From Actinomycetota bacterium (GTDB lineage Bacteria; Actinomycetota; UBA4738; HRBIN12): a stretch of 25,263 nt of DNA. Every line of letters begins with the position of its first letter. The stretch's first letter is position 1. The stretch is taken from NCBI GenBank assembly GCA_005885325.1, contig VAYX01000069.1:1-25263 (forward strand), written 5' to 3'. Shown piece after piece: positions 7,506 to 15,836 of the stretch. Below the pieces are notes generated by a model. It made no database searches and was not told where the DNA came from. It saw only the letters and a list, made by a program, of their open reading frames with translations. The position numbers and the translations under genes are program-made.

Positions 7506-8028
7506 CGAAGCCTCCGATCTCTTGGCGAAGGGTCGTCCGTCCCCGCGCGGCGAGCACGCGGACGGTCGAGGGCCGAACGCCGAGCGCGCGTCCGGCCTCC
7601 TGGGAGGTGAGGCCGACCAGATCGACCAGGACCAGGGCGGCTCGCTGCGCCGGCGTCAGCCGTCCGAGGGCCCGGACGATCGCGTCGCGATCGTCGATCG
7701 TTCGCATCTCGTCGGCCGGCGGCGGGGCCAGGCGGACGGCACGGCGGAGGGCGAGCGCGACCCGGCGCCGGCGGTTGCGGAACAGGTTCATGCCGGTCCG
7801 GTAGAGGTATCCCGCCGGGTCATCCAGCTCCCGAACCCGGTCCCACCGCTCCCACACCTTGACGAAGGCGTCCTGTGTGAGCTCCTCTGCCTCGTGCCGG
7901 TCCCGGGTCACCAGCCACAGCGCGCCGAACAACCCGATGCGGTGCTCGGCGAAGAAGCCCTCGAAATCGAGGCCCGGAACGGTTGGAGCGGTACGGGGAT
8001 CGATCTGGAGTTGCACGGCCCTCTTCAT
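7492..8028 (-). CDS. ECF-family RNA polymerase sigma factor
   Basis: This 178-residue protein has sigma region 2 at about 24-92, with DFEGFFAEHR, the EAEELTQDAFVKVWERW polymerase-binding helix and GYLYRTGMNLFRNRRRR. Region 4 lies at about 117-170, with LGRLTPAQRAALVLVDLVGL and a helix-turn-helix ending in STVRVLAARGRTTLR. There is no region 1.1 or 3, so it is an ECF sigma factor. A 20-residue N-terminal extension precedes region 2. The ATG at 8028 directly follows a GAGGT site. It is the first gene of a two-gene unit with the overlapping membrane protein, which presumably controls it. Its signal and target promoters cannot be read from the sequence. Confidence 0.9.
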   Translation of the reverse strand: MKRAVQLQIDPRTAPTVPGLDFEGFFAEHRIGLFGALWLVTRDRHEAEELTQDAFVKVWERWDRVRELDDPAGYLYRTGMNLFRNRRRRVALALRRAVRLAPPPADEMRTIDDRDAIVRALGRLTPAQRAALVLVDLVGLTSQEAGRALGVRPSTVRVLAARGRTTLRQEIGGFDGSP

Positions 8029-8140
8029 ACCTCGCCATGAACACGCCGGACGCCCACCGTGTTTACGAGGATGCGACCTGCCACCAACCCGGCCGTGCTG
8101 GGGACGCAGCCCTCCAGCTCAGAGGGCGGCTGAAGGGCGG

Positions 8141-8353
8141 TTACAGGGAGGGGTCCTCGGTTCGAGCCTCCGGGGCGGCGTCCGCCTTGGGGGAGGCGCC
8201 GGCCTCGTCCGTATCGGTCGAACCTTCCTTGATGCCCTTCTTGAACTCGCTGGTGGAGCGGCCGAGCGAGCGCGCCAGCTCGGGGAGCTTCTTCGCGCCG
8301 AACAGCAGCACGATGACCCCGAGGACGACGAACCACTCAGGTCCAAAGCTCAT
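8141..8353 (-). CDS. tatA: Sec-independent protein translocase subunit TatA/E
   Basis: This is a 70-residue Tat protein with a short periplasmic N-terminus, a transmembrane helix at about residues 6-18 (EWFVVLGVIVLLFG), then the FGAKKLPELARSLGRS amphipathic helix. A charged, disordered tail follows. TatA oligomers form the pore that moves folded twin-arginine substrates. A strong GGAAGGTGAGG site precedes the ATG. It stands alone, with no tatB or tatC in the window, and diverges from the pyr operon. TatA and TatE cannot be separated at this length. Confidence 0.92.
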   Translation of the reverse strand: MSFGPEWFVVLGVIVLLFGAKKLPELARSLGRSTSEFKKGIKEGSTDTDEAGASPKADAAPEARTEDPSL

Positions 8354-8495
8354 GGATCCTCACCTTCCTTGCGGACGCCCATAGTGTAGGGCCTCCCCGC
8401 CCGCTTTGCGTCCCCCGGCGGCCCGGCTCAGCCAGGCGGGGGAGGCCGAGGCCCAGATTCACGCGCTGCCTCCGTTCGATGCTCGGTCCACGCTG

Positions 8496-8501
8496 TATCC
8501 T
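8496..8501 (+). promoter_or_regulatory. Putative -10 element of the pyr operon promoter (TATCCT)
   Basis: TATCCT fits the local TAnnnT -10 style and would start transcription near 8508, just upstream of the PyrR-binding hairpin. TTCGAT at 8475-8480 is a weak -35 candidate with 15-base spacing. The implied 5' leader is about 50 bases before the leader ORF. Confidence 0.45.
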
Positions 8502-8524
8502 ACGGGCCGAGCTTCCCCTTTAAG

Positions 8525-8544
8525 TCCGGTCCCGCGAGGCCGGG
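8525..8544 (+). promoter_or_regulatory. PyrR-binding RNA hairpin in the pyr leader
   Basis: GGTCCCGCGAGGCC at 8528-8541 matches the PyrR recognition loop consensus, ARUCCNGNGAGGYU, with purines and pyrimidines as expected at its ends. Flanking CCGG repeats (8526-8529 and 8540-8543) close a stem. The hairpin ends 3-4 bases before a GGGAGG ribosome site (8547-8552). No antiterminator or U-rich terminator is visible, so the likely mechanism is PyrR blocking translation initiation when UMP is high, as shown for Mycobacterium smegmatis. Confidence 0.85.
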
Positions 8545-8560
8545 AAGGGAGGAACACAGG

Positions 8561-8614
8561 ATGGTGCTCCAGATGTGCGCCCTGCCGCGCCCGCGGCCGG
8601 GCGTTTGTTCATGA
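8561..8614 (+). CDS. 17-codon leader ORF overlapping pyrR
   Basis: An ATG 8 bases after GGGAGG (8547-8552) opens a frame encoding MVLQMCALPRPRPGVCS. It ends at TGA 8612-8614, overlapping the pyrR ATG at 8611 (ATGA). It uses the only good ribosome site in the leader, and the PyrR hairpin abuts that site. I infer that leader translation feeds ribosomes to pyrR and that PyrR represses both. The peptide has no obvious run of regulatory codons, so the act of translation may matter more than its product. Confidence 0.55.
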   Translation: MVLQMCALPRPRPGVCS

Positions 8615-9153
8615 TGGCCCCGGCCCGTCTGCTGGACGACGGCGAGATCCGGCGGGCGGTCACCAGGATCGCCCACGAGATCCTGGAGCGGAACAAGGGT
8701 GCCGACGGCCTGGCCCTGGTGGGGATCGCCGCCCGCGGCGACGACCTGGCCCGCCGACTTGCTTCGGAGATCACACGGATCGAGGGGGCGAAGGTCCCCG
8801 TAGGGGTCCTCGACATCACCTTCTACCGGGACGACATCGGCATGCGAGCCGAGGCCCCGGAGGTCCACGAGACCCGGATCGGCTTCGACATCACCGGCAA
8901 GACGGTCGTGCTGGTCGACGACGTCCTGTTCACCGGCCGGACCATCCGCGCCGCGATGGACGCGCTGGTCGACTTCGGCAGGCCGACCTCGGTGGCGCTC
9001 GCCGTCCTGGTGGATCGAGGGCACCGAGAACTGCCGATCCGGGCCGACTTCGTAGGCAAGAACGTGCCGACCAGGAAGGACGAGTCGGTTCGCGTCGCGC
9101 TGCAGGAGGTGGACGGCGAAGACGCCGTGTACATGGACGATCGAACGGGATGA
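8611..9153 (+). CDS. pyrR: PyrR, pyr mRNA-binding attenuation/repressor protein
   Basis: PyrR binds pyr mRNA in response to UMP and often keeps weak uracil phosphoribosyltransferase activity. The 180-residue product has an N-terminal helical segment with ALVGIAARGDDLARRL, then VGVLDITFYRDD. The PRPP-binding motif VVLVDDVLFTGRT lies at 99-111, and LVDRGHRELPIRADFVGKN near 133-151. I chose the ATG at 8611 because homologues start close to LLDDGEIRRAVTRIAHEI, and it overlaps the leader ORF stop. An in-frame GTG at 8575 has no ribosome site and would add 12 unneeded residues. It heads the operon whose leader carries its own binding site, implying autoregulation. Confidence 0.95.
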   Translation: MMAPARLLDDGEIRRAVTRIAHEILERNKGADGLALVGIAARGDDLARRLASEITRIEGAKVPVGVLDITFYRDDIGMRAEAPEVHETRIGFDITGKTVVLVDDVLFTGRTIRAAMDALVDFGRPTSVALAVLVDRGHRELPIRADFVGKNVPTRKDESVRVALQEVDGEDAVYMDDRTG

Positions 9154-9184
9154 AGCGCCACACGCTGGGGATGGGAGTGGAACG

Positions 9185-10123
9185 ATGAACAAGCACCTGC
9201 TGTCGATCAACGACGTGTCGGCCGAGGACGTGGTGCGGGTCCTCGACACGGCCGAGTCGTTCCGGGAGGTCGGGACCCGGGTCATCAAGAAGGTCCCGGC
9301 GCTCCGGGGGCGGACCGTCGTGAACCTGTTCTACGAGAACTCGACCCGCACCCGGATCTCGTTCGAGCTCGCCGCCAAGCGGCTCTCGGCCGACGTCATC
9401 AACTTCTCGACGAGCGGCTCCTCGGTGAGCAAGGGCGAGAGCCTGAAGGACACGGCGCTCACGCTCCAGGCCATGGGGGCCGACGCCATCGTGATCCGGC
9501 ACTCGTCGTCGGGCTCGCCGTACACGCTGACCAAGTGGGTGAAGGGGAGCGTGCTGAACGCCGGCGACGGGACGCACGAGCATCCCACGCAAGCCCTGCT
9601 CGACCTGTACACGATCCGGGAGAAGCTCGGCCGGTTCGAGGGCCTGCGGGCCGCGATCGTGGGGGACGTGCTGCACTCGCGGGTGGCTCGGTCGCTCTCG
9701 TTCGGCCTGCTCAAGATGGGGGCCGAGGTGACGCTGGTCGGCCCGCCCACGTTGATCCCTCCGGACGCGTCGGCCTGGGGGGTCCAGGTCTCGTACGACA
9801 TCGATGGGGTCCTGCCCAAGCTCGACGTCTGCTACATGCTGCGGGTCCAGCGGGAGCGGCAACGCCAGCAGTACTTCCCCAGCGTGCGCGAGTACTCGCG
9901 GCTGTTCGGCCTGACCCGGGATCGGGTGGCCATGCTGCCGGAGGGGTGCCTGATCATGCACCCCGGTCCGATGAACCGCGGCGTCGAGATCGACTCGGAC
10001 GTGGCCGACCTGCCACAGGCCGTGATCGAGGAGCAGGTCACGAACGGGATCGCGGTTCGGATGTCGCTCCTGTACCTGATGCTCGGCGGCGCCGTGACGG
10101 AGGAGGTGAGCGAGCGTGACTGA
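9185..10123 (+). CDS. pyrB: Aspartate carbamoyltransferase catalytic subunit
   Basis: PyrB joins carbamoyl phosphate and aspartate to make N-carbamoylaspartate. The 312-residue product has the carbamoyl-phosphate motif FYENSTRTRISFE (49-61), a second site SVSKGES (80-86), HEHPTQALLDLYTI (131-144), MLRVQRER and HPGPMNRGVEI near the C-terminus. All catalytic landmarks are intact. No regulatory pyrI is present, as usual for this group. The ATG at 9185 follows a GGGAGTGG-type ribosome site. The stop overlaps pyrC by 8 bases, indicating co-translation. Confidence 0.97.
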   Translation: MNKHLLSINDVSAEDVVRVLDTAESFREVGTRVIKKVPALRGRTVVNLFYENSTRTRISFELAAKRLSADVINFSTSGSSVSKGESLKDTALTLQAMGADAIVIRHSSSGSPYTLTKWVKGSVLNAGDGTHEHPTQALLDLYTIREKLGRFEGLRAAIVGDVLHSRVARSLSFGLLKMGAEVTLVGPPTLIPPDASAWGVQVSYDIDGVLPKLDVCYMLRVQRERQRQQYFPSVREYSRLFGLTRDRVAMLPEGCLIMHPGPMNRGVEIDSDVADLPQAVIEEQVTNGIAVRMSLLYLMLGGAVTEEVSERD

Positions 10124-11414
10124 GCACACGCTGTTCCGAGGGGCGCGCGTCGTCGACCCGGCCTCGGGCCGCGACGGGACGATCGACGTCCTGATCGAGG
10201 GCGGGACCGTGGCCGCGGTGGGTGGGGGAACGGAGCGGCGGGGAGCCACCGTCCTCGACTGTCGCGGCCTCGTGCTCGCGCCGGGGCTGGTCGACCTGCA
10301 CGCGCACCTTCGCCAGCCGGGGCGCGAGGACAAGGAGACGGTCGAGACGGGGTCCCGCGCGGCGGCCGTCGGCGGGTACACCGCCGTGGCGGCCATGGCC
10401 AACACGGATCCCGTGGCCGACAACGCGGCGGTGATCGAGGAGGTCCGATCGCTCGCCGCCCGGGCCGGCCTGTGTGACGTGTTCCCGGTCGGGGCCATCA
10501 CGAAGGGCCTGGGCGGCGAGGAGATGGCCGAGGTCGGGGAGATGGCCCAGGCCGGCGTCCGCGTCTTCAGCGACGACGGGCGGTGCATCCCGAGCGCGCG
10601 GGTCCTCCGCAACGCGCTCCGGTACGCGCGGGCCTTCGACGTCGTGATCGCCGAGCACTGTGAGGACGCGTCGCTGTCCGAGGGCGCCCAGATGCACGAG
10701 GGCCTGCACTCCTCCACCCTCGGCCTGGCGGGCGCTCCCGCAGAGGCAGAGGAGGTCGCGGTGTTCCGGGACCTCGCCCTTGCCCGGCTGACCGGAGGAC
10801 GCCTGCACCTCTGCCACCTGTCGGCGGCGGGGTCGGTCGAGCTGGTTCGCCTGGCCAAGGCCTCCGGCCTGCGGGTCACGGCCGAGGTCACACCGCATCA
10901 CCTCGCGTTCAGCGACGAGGACCTCGTGACGTACGACACGAACTTCAAGGTCAACCCGCCGCTCCGTACGGTGGAGGACCGCGACGCGCTTCGGGCCGCG
11001 GTCGCGGACGGCACGATCGACGCGATCGCCACCGACCACGCGCCGCACGCGGTGGAGGAGAAGGAGGCGGAGTTCGACCAGTCACCACCGGGCACGATCG
11101 GTCTGGAGACCGCGCTGGCCGCGGTGCTCACCAACCTGGTGGAGCCGGGCCTCATCTCGCTGTCTCGGACCATCGAGGCCATGTCCGCGACGCCGGCCAC
11201 GATCCTCGGCGCCGCCGAGCACGGTGGGCCGATCGAGCCCGGACGCCCGGCGAACCTGGTGGCGTTCGATCCGGCGGCCGACTGGCTGGTGCAAGCCCCG
11301 TTCGCTTCGAGAAGCCGCAATAGCGCGTTCCTGGGGAAACGGTTGCGGGGCAAGGTGATCCACACGATGTATCGAGGGCAGCTGGTCGTGGCCGATGGGA
11401 AGGCACAGCGGTGA
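10116..11414 (+). CDS. pyrC: Dihydroorotase
   Basis: PyrC closes N-carbamoylaspartate to dihydroorotate. The 432-residue length and motifs indicate a class I (bacillus/Aquifex-type) amidohydrolase. They are DLHAHLRQPGREDKE with the HxH zinc pair (62 and 64), TAVAAMANTDPV, AEHCED, HLCHLSAAGS, and ATDHAPHAVEEKE with the catalytic Asp. Its C-terminus ends in KVIHTMYRGQLVV, typical of amidohydrolase beta-sandwiches. The GTG at 10116 follows GGAGGTGAG and overlaps pyrB. It sits between pyrB and carA in the standard actinobacterial order. Confidence 0.97.
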   Translation: MTEHTLFRGARVVDPASGRDGTIDVLIEGGTVAAVGGGTERRGATVLDCRGLVLAPGLVDLHAHLRQPGREDKETVETGSRAAAVGGYTAVAAMANTDPVADNAAVIEEVRSLAARAGLCDVFPVGAITKGLGGEEMAEVGEMAQAGVRVFSDDGRCIPSARVLRNALRYARAFDVVIAEHCEDASLSEGAQMHEGLHSSTLGLAGAPAEAEEVAVFRDLALARLTGGRLHLCHLSAAGSVELVRLAKASGLRVTAEVTPHHLAFSDEDLVTYDTNFKVNPPLRTVEDRDALRAAVADGTIDAIATDHAPHAVEEKEAEFDQSPPGTIGLETALAAVLTNLVEPGLISLSRTIEAMSATPATILGAAEHGGPIEPGRPANLVAFDPAADWLVQAPFASRSRNSAFLGKRLRGKVIHTMYRGQLVVADGKAQR

Positions 11415-11445
11415 GCACGGCCTCCCTCGGCGGGGAGCGGCGCGC

Positions 11446-12550
11446 GTGCCCGTAGGGCCGGCTGCGCTCCTCGCGCTCGAGGACGGGACGGTCTTCCGGG
11501 GGCGAGGGTTCGGCGCGACGGGGGAAGCGTTCGGCGAGGCGGTGTTCAACACCGCGATGTCGGGCTACCAGGAGGTCCTGACCGACCCCTCGTACGCCGG
11601 GCAGGTCGTGGCCATGACCTCCCCGCACCAGGGCAACTACGGGACGAACCGCGACGACGCCGAGTCCGCCCGGGTTCGCGTGGCGGGATTCGCCGTTCGG
11701 GAAGCCTCACGCCGGACATCGAGCTGGCGGAGCGAACGGACCCTGGGGGAGGAGCTTGCGGACGCCGGGGTGGTCGGCATCGAGGGCATCGACACGCGCC
11801 GTCTGACCCTTCGGCTCCGGGAGGCCGGCTCCATGCGGTGCGGGGTGTCGACCGAGGACCTCGATCCCCAGTCCCTGGTACGACGGACCCGGGGGACGCC
11901 GGGCATGGAGGGGGCCGACCTGGCCAGGACCGTGACCGTCGCTGAGCCCTACGAGGCCGGCAGCCTCGTGGGACCGTCCGCTCGGGCACGCGTCCCGGCG
12001 GCCCGGGTCGCGGCGTACGACTTCGGGTTGAAGCGGAACATCCTTCGGTTGCTGGCCGCGGCGGGGTGCGAGGTGACCGTGTTCCCCGCGGGGACCCCGG
12101 CCACCCGGATCCTGGCCGATGGATTCGACGGCGTGTTCCTGTCCAACGGCCCGGGCGATCCGGCCGCCACAACGTATGGGGTCGCAGCAGCTACGGGCTT
12201 GCTGGGCAAGGTGCCCGTCTTCGGGATCTGTCTGGGGCATCAGCTGCTCGGGCTGGCCCTCGATGGACGGACCTACAAGATGAAGTTCGGCCACCGCGGG
12301 GCGAATCAACCCGTCCGCGACCTGGTCACTGGCCGGGTCGAGGTGACCAGAGGGTGAGCCGGCGATCGTTCCGACGCCGTTCGGCCGGGTGGCCCTGACG
12401 CACTGGAACCTGAACGACGGGACGCTCGAGGGCCTGCGATGCCTGGACGTGCCGGCGCTCTCGGTCCAGTACCACCCCGAAGCCGCCCCCGGGCCGCACG
12501 ACTCGGGCCATCTCTTCGGGGAGTTCCGCGAGCTGATGTCGCGTGCCTAG
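11446..12550 (+). pseudogene. carA: Carbamoyl-phosphate synthase small subunit, interrupted by a deletion/frameshift
   Basis: CarA takes ammonia from glutamine and passes it to CarB. From the GTG at 11446 (GGGGAG at 11432-11437) the frame is normal: LEDGTVFRGRGFG, FNTAMSGYQEVLTDPSYAGQ and the nucleophile Cys262 in FGICLGHQ. It then stops at TGA 12355-12357, directly after VEVT. Homology resumes in the next frame as EGEPAIVPTPFGRVALTH from 12350. It continues through LSVQYHPEA, with catalytic His and Glu, to TAG 12548-12550, which overlaps carB. A normal CarA has SQNHGFAV between VEVT and this segment. One base remains where about 24 are expected, so about 23 bases seem lost. Those residues bind glutamine in E. 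coli CarA. As read, the gene makes a 303-residue protein lacking part of the glutaminase domain. Assembly error is possible. Confidence 0.85.
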
Positions 12551-15500
12551 GCGGACCGACGTCCACCGGATCCTGGTGATCGGCTCCGGGCCGATCGTCA
12601 TCGGGCAAGCCTGCGAGTTCGACTACTCGGGGACCCAGGCGTGCACGGTCCTGCGTCGCGAGGGTTACCACGTGTCGCTGGTGAACCCCAACCCCGCGAC
12701 GATCATGACGGACCCGGAGTTCGCCGACGCGACGTACCTCGAGCCCCTCACGCCGGAGTCGATGCTCGCGGTCATCGAGCGGGAGCGCCCGGACGCGATC
12801 CTGCCGACCATGGGCGGGCAGACCGGGCTGAACGTGGCGGTCGAGCTGGCCGAGTCCGGCGAGCTCGACCGCCTGGGGGTCCGGCTCATCGGCGCGAGCC
12901 TGGAGGCCATCCACCGGGCCGAGGACCGAAGCGGCTTCCACCGCAGCATGGTCGGCGCAGGGCTCCCCGTCCCACGGTCCGGGACCGCCCGAACCGTGGA
13001 GGAGGCGACGCGGGTGGCCGCCTCCATCGGCTACCCGGTCATCGTCCGCCCGTCGTTCATGCTCGGCGGCGGTGGGAGCGGGTTCGCCACCGAACCGGCG
13101 TCGCTCGCCGAGCTCGCCGCGCGGAGCCTGGCCGCCAGCCCCGCGACCGAGGTCCTCGTGGAGGAGTCGCTCGCCGGCTGGAAGGAGTTCGAGCTCGAGG
13201 TGATGCGCGATGGCGCCGACAACGCCGTCGTCATCTGCTCGATCGAGAACGTCGACCCCATGGGGGTTCACACGGGCGACTCGATCACCGTCGCCCCCCA
13301 ACAGACGCTGACCGACCGGGAGTACCAGGACATGCGCGATGCCGCGCTGGCGTGCATCCGAGCCATCGGCGTGGAGACCGGCGGCTCCAACATCCAGTTC
13401 GCCGTGAACCCGCAGGACGGGCGGAGGGTACTGATCGAGATGAACCCGAGGGTCTCCCGGTCCTCGGCCCTGGCATCGAAGGCCACGGGGTTCCCCATCG
13501 CGAAGGTTGCCGCGCTGCTCGCGGTGGGCTACCGGCTCGACGAGATCGCGAACGACATCACCGGCAAGACCCCGGCGGCGTTCGAGCCCACGCTCGACTA
13601 CGTGGTGGTGAAGGTGCCGCGGTTCGCGTTCGAGAAGTTCCCCGAGACCGATCCCGCGCTCACCTCGACCATGAAGTCCGTGGGTGAGGTCATGGCCATC
13701 GGCCGCACGTTCAAGGAAGCCCTGGGGAAGGCGTGGCGTTCGCTCGAGCGGTCCGGGTACGACCTGGGGCCGGTGGCCGGCGGGTCCGCCGAGCCGGTCC
13801 TGTCCTCCCTCGCCGTCCCCGCCGAACGCCGGCTCCACCTGGTGGAGGCCGCGCTCGCCGCCGGTCACTCGGTCGATGAGATCGCCGGGGCTTCGGGCAT
13901 CGATCCGTGGTTCGTGGATCAGATCGGCCAGGTGGTCGAGGAGACCCTTGCGCTGCATGGCCGAGCGCTCGGCTCGATCTCCGATGTCGAGCTGCGGGAG
14001 GCCAAGCGCGTCGGGCTCAGCGACGCGCGGATCGCCAGCCTGACCGGCTCGACGGAGCTCGGCGTCCGCCGGCGACGCGACGAGCTCGCGGTGGCTCCGG
14101 TGTTCAAAACCGTCGACACCTGCGCCGGCGAGTTCCCCGCGGTGACGCCGTACCACTACTCCACCTACGAGGAGGAGGACGAGGTCCGTCCTGCTTCCCG
14201 CCCCCGCGTCGTGATCCTCGGCGCCGGGCCGAACCGGATCGGGCAGGGGATCGAGTTCGACTACGCCTGCGTCCACGCGGCGTACGCGCTGCGCGACGCG
14301 GGCTTCGAGGCGGTGATGGTGAACAGCAACCCGGAGACCGTTTCGACGGACTACGACACCAGCGACCGCCTGTACTTCGAGCCGGTGTCCGCGGAGGACG
14401 TCCTGGCCGTCTGCCGCACGGAGCGGCCCCTCGGGGTCATCGTCCAGCTCGGCGGGCAGACGCCCTTGAAGCTCGCGCACGTCCTGGACGCGGAGGGGTT
14501 CACCGTGCTGGGGACGCGGCCGGAGGCCATCGACCTGGCCGAGGACCGCGGGAAGTTCGCCGCCCTGTGTGCCGAGCTGGGCATCCCCGCACCCCCCCAC
14601 GGCGAGGCCCGGGACCTGGGGGAGGCCCGTGCGGTTGCCGCCCGGATCGGCTACCCGGTCGTGGTCCGCCCGTCGTATGTGCTCGGCGGCCGGGCCATGG
14701 AGATCGTCTACGGCGAGGACGAGCTGGAGCGGTTCGTCCGCACGGCGGCGGAGGCCTCGCCGGATCACCCCGTCCTGATCGATCGGTTCCTGGAAGGTGC
14801 GATCGAGGTGGACGTGGACGCCGTGGCTGACGGCGCCGACGTGTTCGTCGGCGCCGTCATGGAACACATCGAGGAGGCCGGCGTTCACTCGGGCGACTCC
14901 TCCTGCGCCATCCCGCCGCCCACGCTCTCCGACGAGGAGCTCGACGAGGTCGAGCGGATCACGGCGGTGCTGGCCCGCCGTCTCCAGGTCCTCGGCCTGA
15001 TGAACCTCCAGCTGGCGGTGAAGGACGAGCGGATCTGGGTCCTCGAGGCCAATCCCCGGGCGTCGCGGACCGTCCCGTTCGTCTCGAAGGTCACCGGCGT
15101 GCCCCTGGCGAAGGCGGCCACCATGGTGCTCGTGGGCCGGACGCTCGCGGAGCTCACCGCGGAAGGCCTGATCCCGTCGGACCGCGCCCACTACCGGCGC
15201 TTGCCCTACACCTCGGTGAAGGCCGCCGTGCTCCCGTTCGGGCGGTTCCCCGGGGCGGACACCGTCCTCGGCCCGGAGATGCGCTCGACGGGGGAGGTCA
15301 TGGGGGTGGACCGCGAACCGGGGACCGCCCTGGCCAAGGCACTGGTGGCGAGCGGCGCGGCCCTGCCCCGGAACGGTACGGTCTTCGTGTCGGTGTCGAA
15401 CCGGGACAAGCGGGCCATCCTGTTCCCTGCGAAGCGCCTGGCTGACATGGGGTTCCGCTTGCTGGCCACGAAGGGGACGGCCGGCGTGCTCCGGCGGGCG

Positions 15501-15836
15501 GGCATCGACGTCACGAAGGTGGACAAGGTGTCTGAGGGGACCCCCAGCGTGATCGACATGATCGAGGAGGGTCGGGTGGACCTCGTGATCAACACGCCGT
15601 TCGGCCGGGGGCCGCGGACCGACGGATACCACATCCGGACCGCGGCCTGGCAGGCGGGGATCCCGTGCGTGACCACCCTCCCCGGAGTGCTGGCGGCGAT
15701 CCGGGGGATCGAGGCCCTTCGGGATGGTCCCACGGAGCCCCGCTCGCTCCAGGAGTACCACGAGCTCGCCCGGGCCCCATCACCGGTTCAGGGGGTGCTC
15801 GACCTCCGGGCGGACGCCGAGGTGGCGACGACGTGA
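12543..15836 (+). CDS. carB: Carbamoyl-phosphate synthase large subunit
   Basis: CarB makes carbamoyl phosphate from bicarbonate, ammonia and two ATP. The 1097-residue product has the full two-fold layout. The first half opens with ILVIGSGPIVIGQACEFDYSG and carries an ATP-grasp domain (VRPSFMLGGGGSG...IEMNPRVSRSSALASKATG). A helical oligomerisation region follows. The second half repeats the pattern (VVILGAGPNRIGQGIEFDYAC, VRPSYVLGGRAMEIVY, LEANPRASRTVPFVSKVTG). The C-terminal regulatory domain is of the MGS type (KRLADMGFRLLATKGTAG...DLVINTPFGRG). The GTG at 12543 overlaps the restored carA stop by 8 bases. CarB can use free ammonia in vitro in known enzymes, which matters if carA is truly broken. 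The stop overlaps pyrK by GTGA. Confidence 0.97.
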   Translation: MPRRTDVHRILVIGSGPIVIGQACEFDYSGTQACTVLRREGYHVSLVNPNPATIMTDPEFADATYLEPLTPESMLAVIERERPDAILPTMGGQTGLNVAVELAESGELDRLGVRLIGASLEAIHRAEDRSGFHRSMVGAGLPVPRSGTARTVEEATRVAASIGYPVIVRPSFMLGGGGSGFATEPASLAELAARSLAASPATEVLVEESLAGWKEFELEVMRDGADNAVVICSIENVDPMGVHTGDSITVAPQQTLTDREYQDMRDAALACIRAIGVETGGSNIQFAVNPQDGRRVLIEMNPRVSRSSALASKATGFPIAKVAALLAVGYRLDEIANDITGKTPAAFEPTLDYVVVKVPRFAFEKFPETDPALTSTMKSVGEVMAIGRTFKEALGKAWRSLERSGYDLGPVAGGSAEPVLSSLAVPAERRLHLVEAALAAGHSVDEIAGASGIDPWFVDQIGQVVEETLALHGRALGSISDVELREAKRVGLSDARIASLTGSTELGVRRRRDELAVAPVFKTVDTCAGEFPAVTPYHYSTYEEEDEVRPASRPRVVILGAGPNRIGQGIEFDYACVHAAYALRDAGFEAVMVNSNPETVSTDYDTSDRLYFEPVSAEDVLAVCRTERPLGVIVQLGGQTPLKLAHVLDAEGFTVLGTRPEAIDLAEDRGKFAALCAELGIPAPPHGEARDLGEARAVAARIGYPVVVRPSYVLGGRAMEIVYGEDELERFVRTAAEASPDHPVLIDRFLEGAIEVDVDAVADGADVFVGAVMEHIEEAGVHSGDSSCAIPPPTLSDEELDEVERITAVLARRLQVLGLMNLQLAVKDERIWVLEANPRASRTVPFVSKVTGVPLAKAATMVLVGRTLAELTAEGLIPSDRAHYRRLPYTSVKAAVLPFGRFPGADTVLGPEMRSTGEVMGVDREPGTALAKALVASGAALPRNGTVFVSVSNRDKRAILFPAKRLADMGFRLLATKGTAGVLRRAGIDVTKVDKVSEGTPSVIDMIEEGRVDLVINTPFGRGPRTDGYHIRTAAWQAGIPCVTTLPGVLAAIRGIEALRDGPTEPRSLQEYHELARAPSPVQGVLDLRADAEVATT

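Noticed and set aside
8105..8130. GCCCTC/GAGGGC short hairpin between tatA and the sigma gene
   Set aside because: A six-base stem without T-tract; not distinguishable from chance in this composition.
8383..8388. TACACT (minus strand) as a tatA -10 element
   Set aside because: The hexamer is weak, and no -35 lies at proper spacing on the minus strand; not enough for a call.
12306..15761. 1151-codon open frame on the minus strand opposite carA/carB
   Set aside because: It lies antisense to a fully conserved carB, has low-complexity Arg/Gly/His-rich composition and no family motif. Such frames are expected opposite GC-rich genes with G/C third positions.
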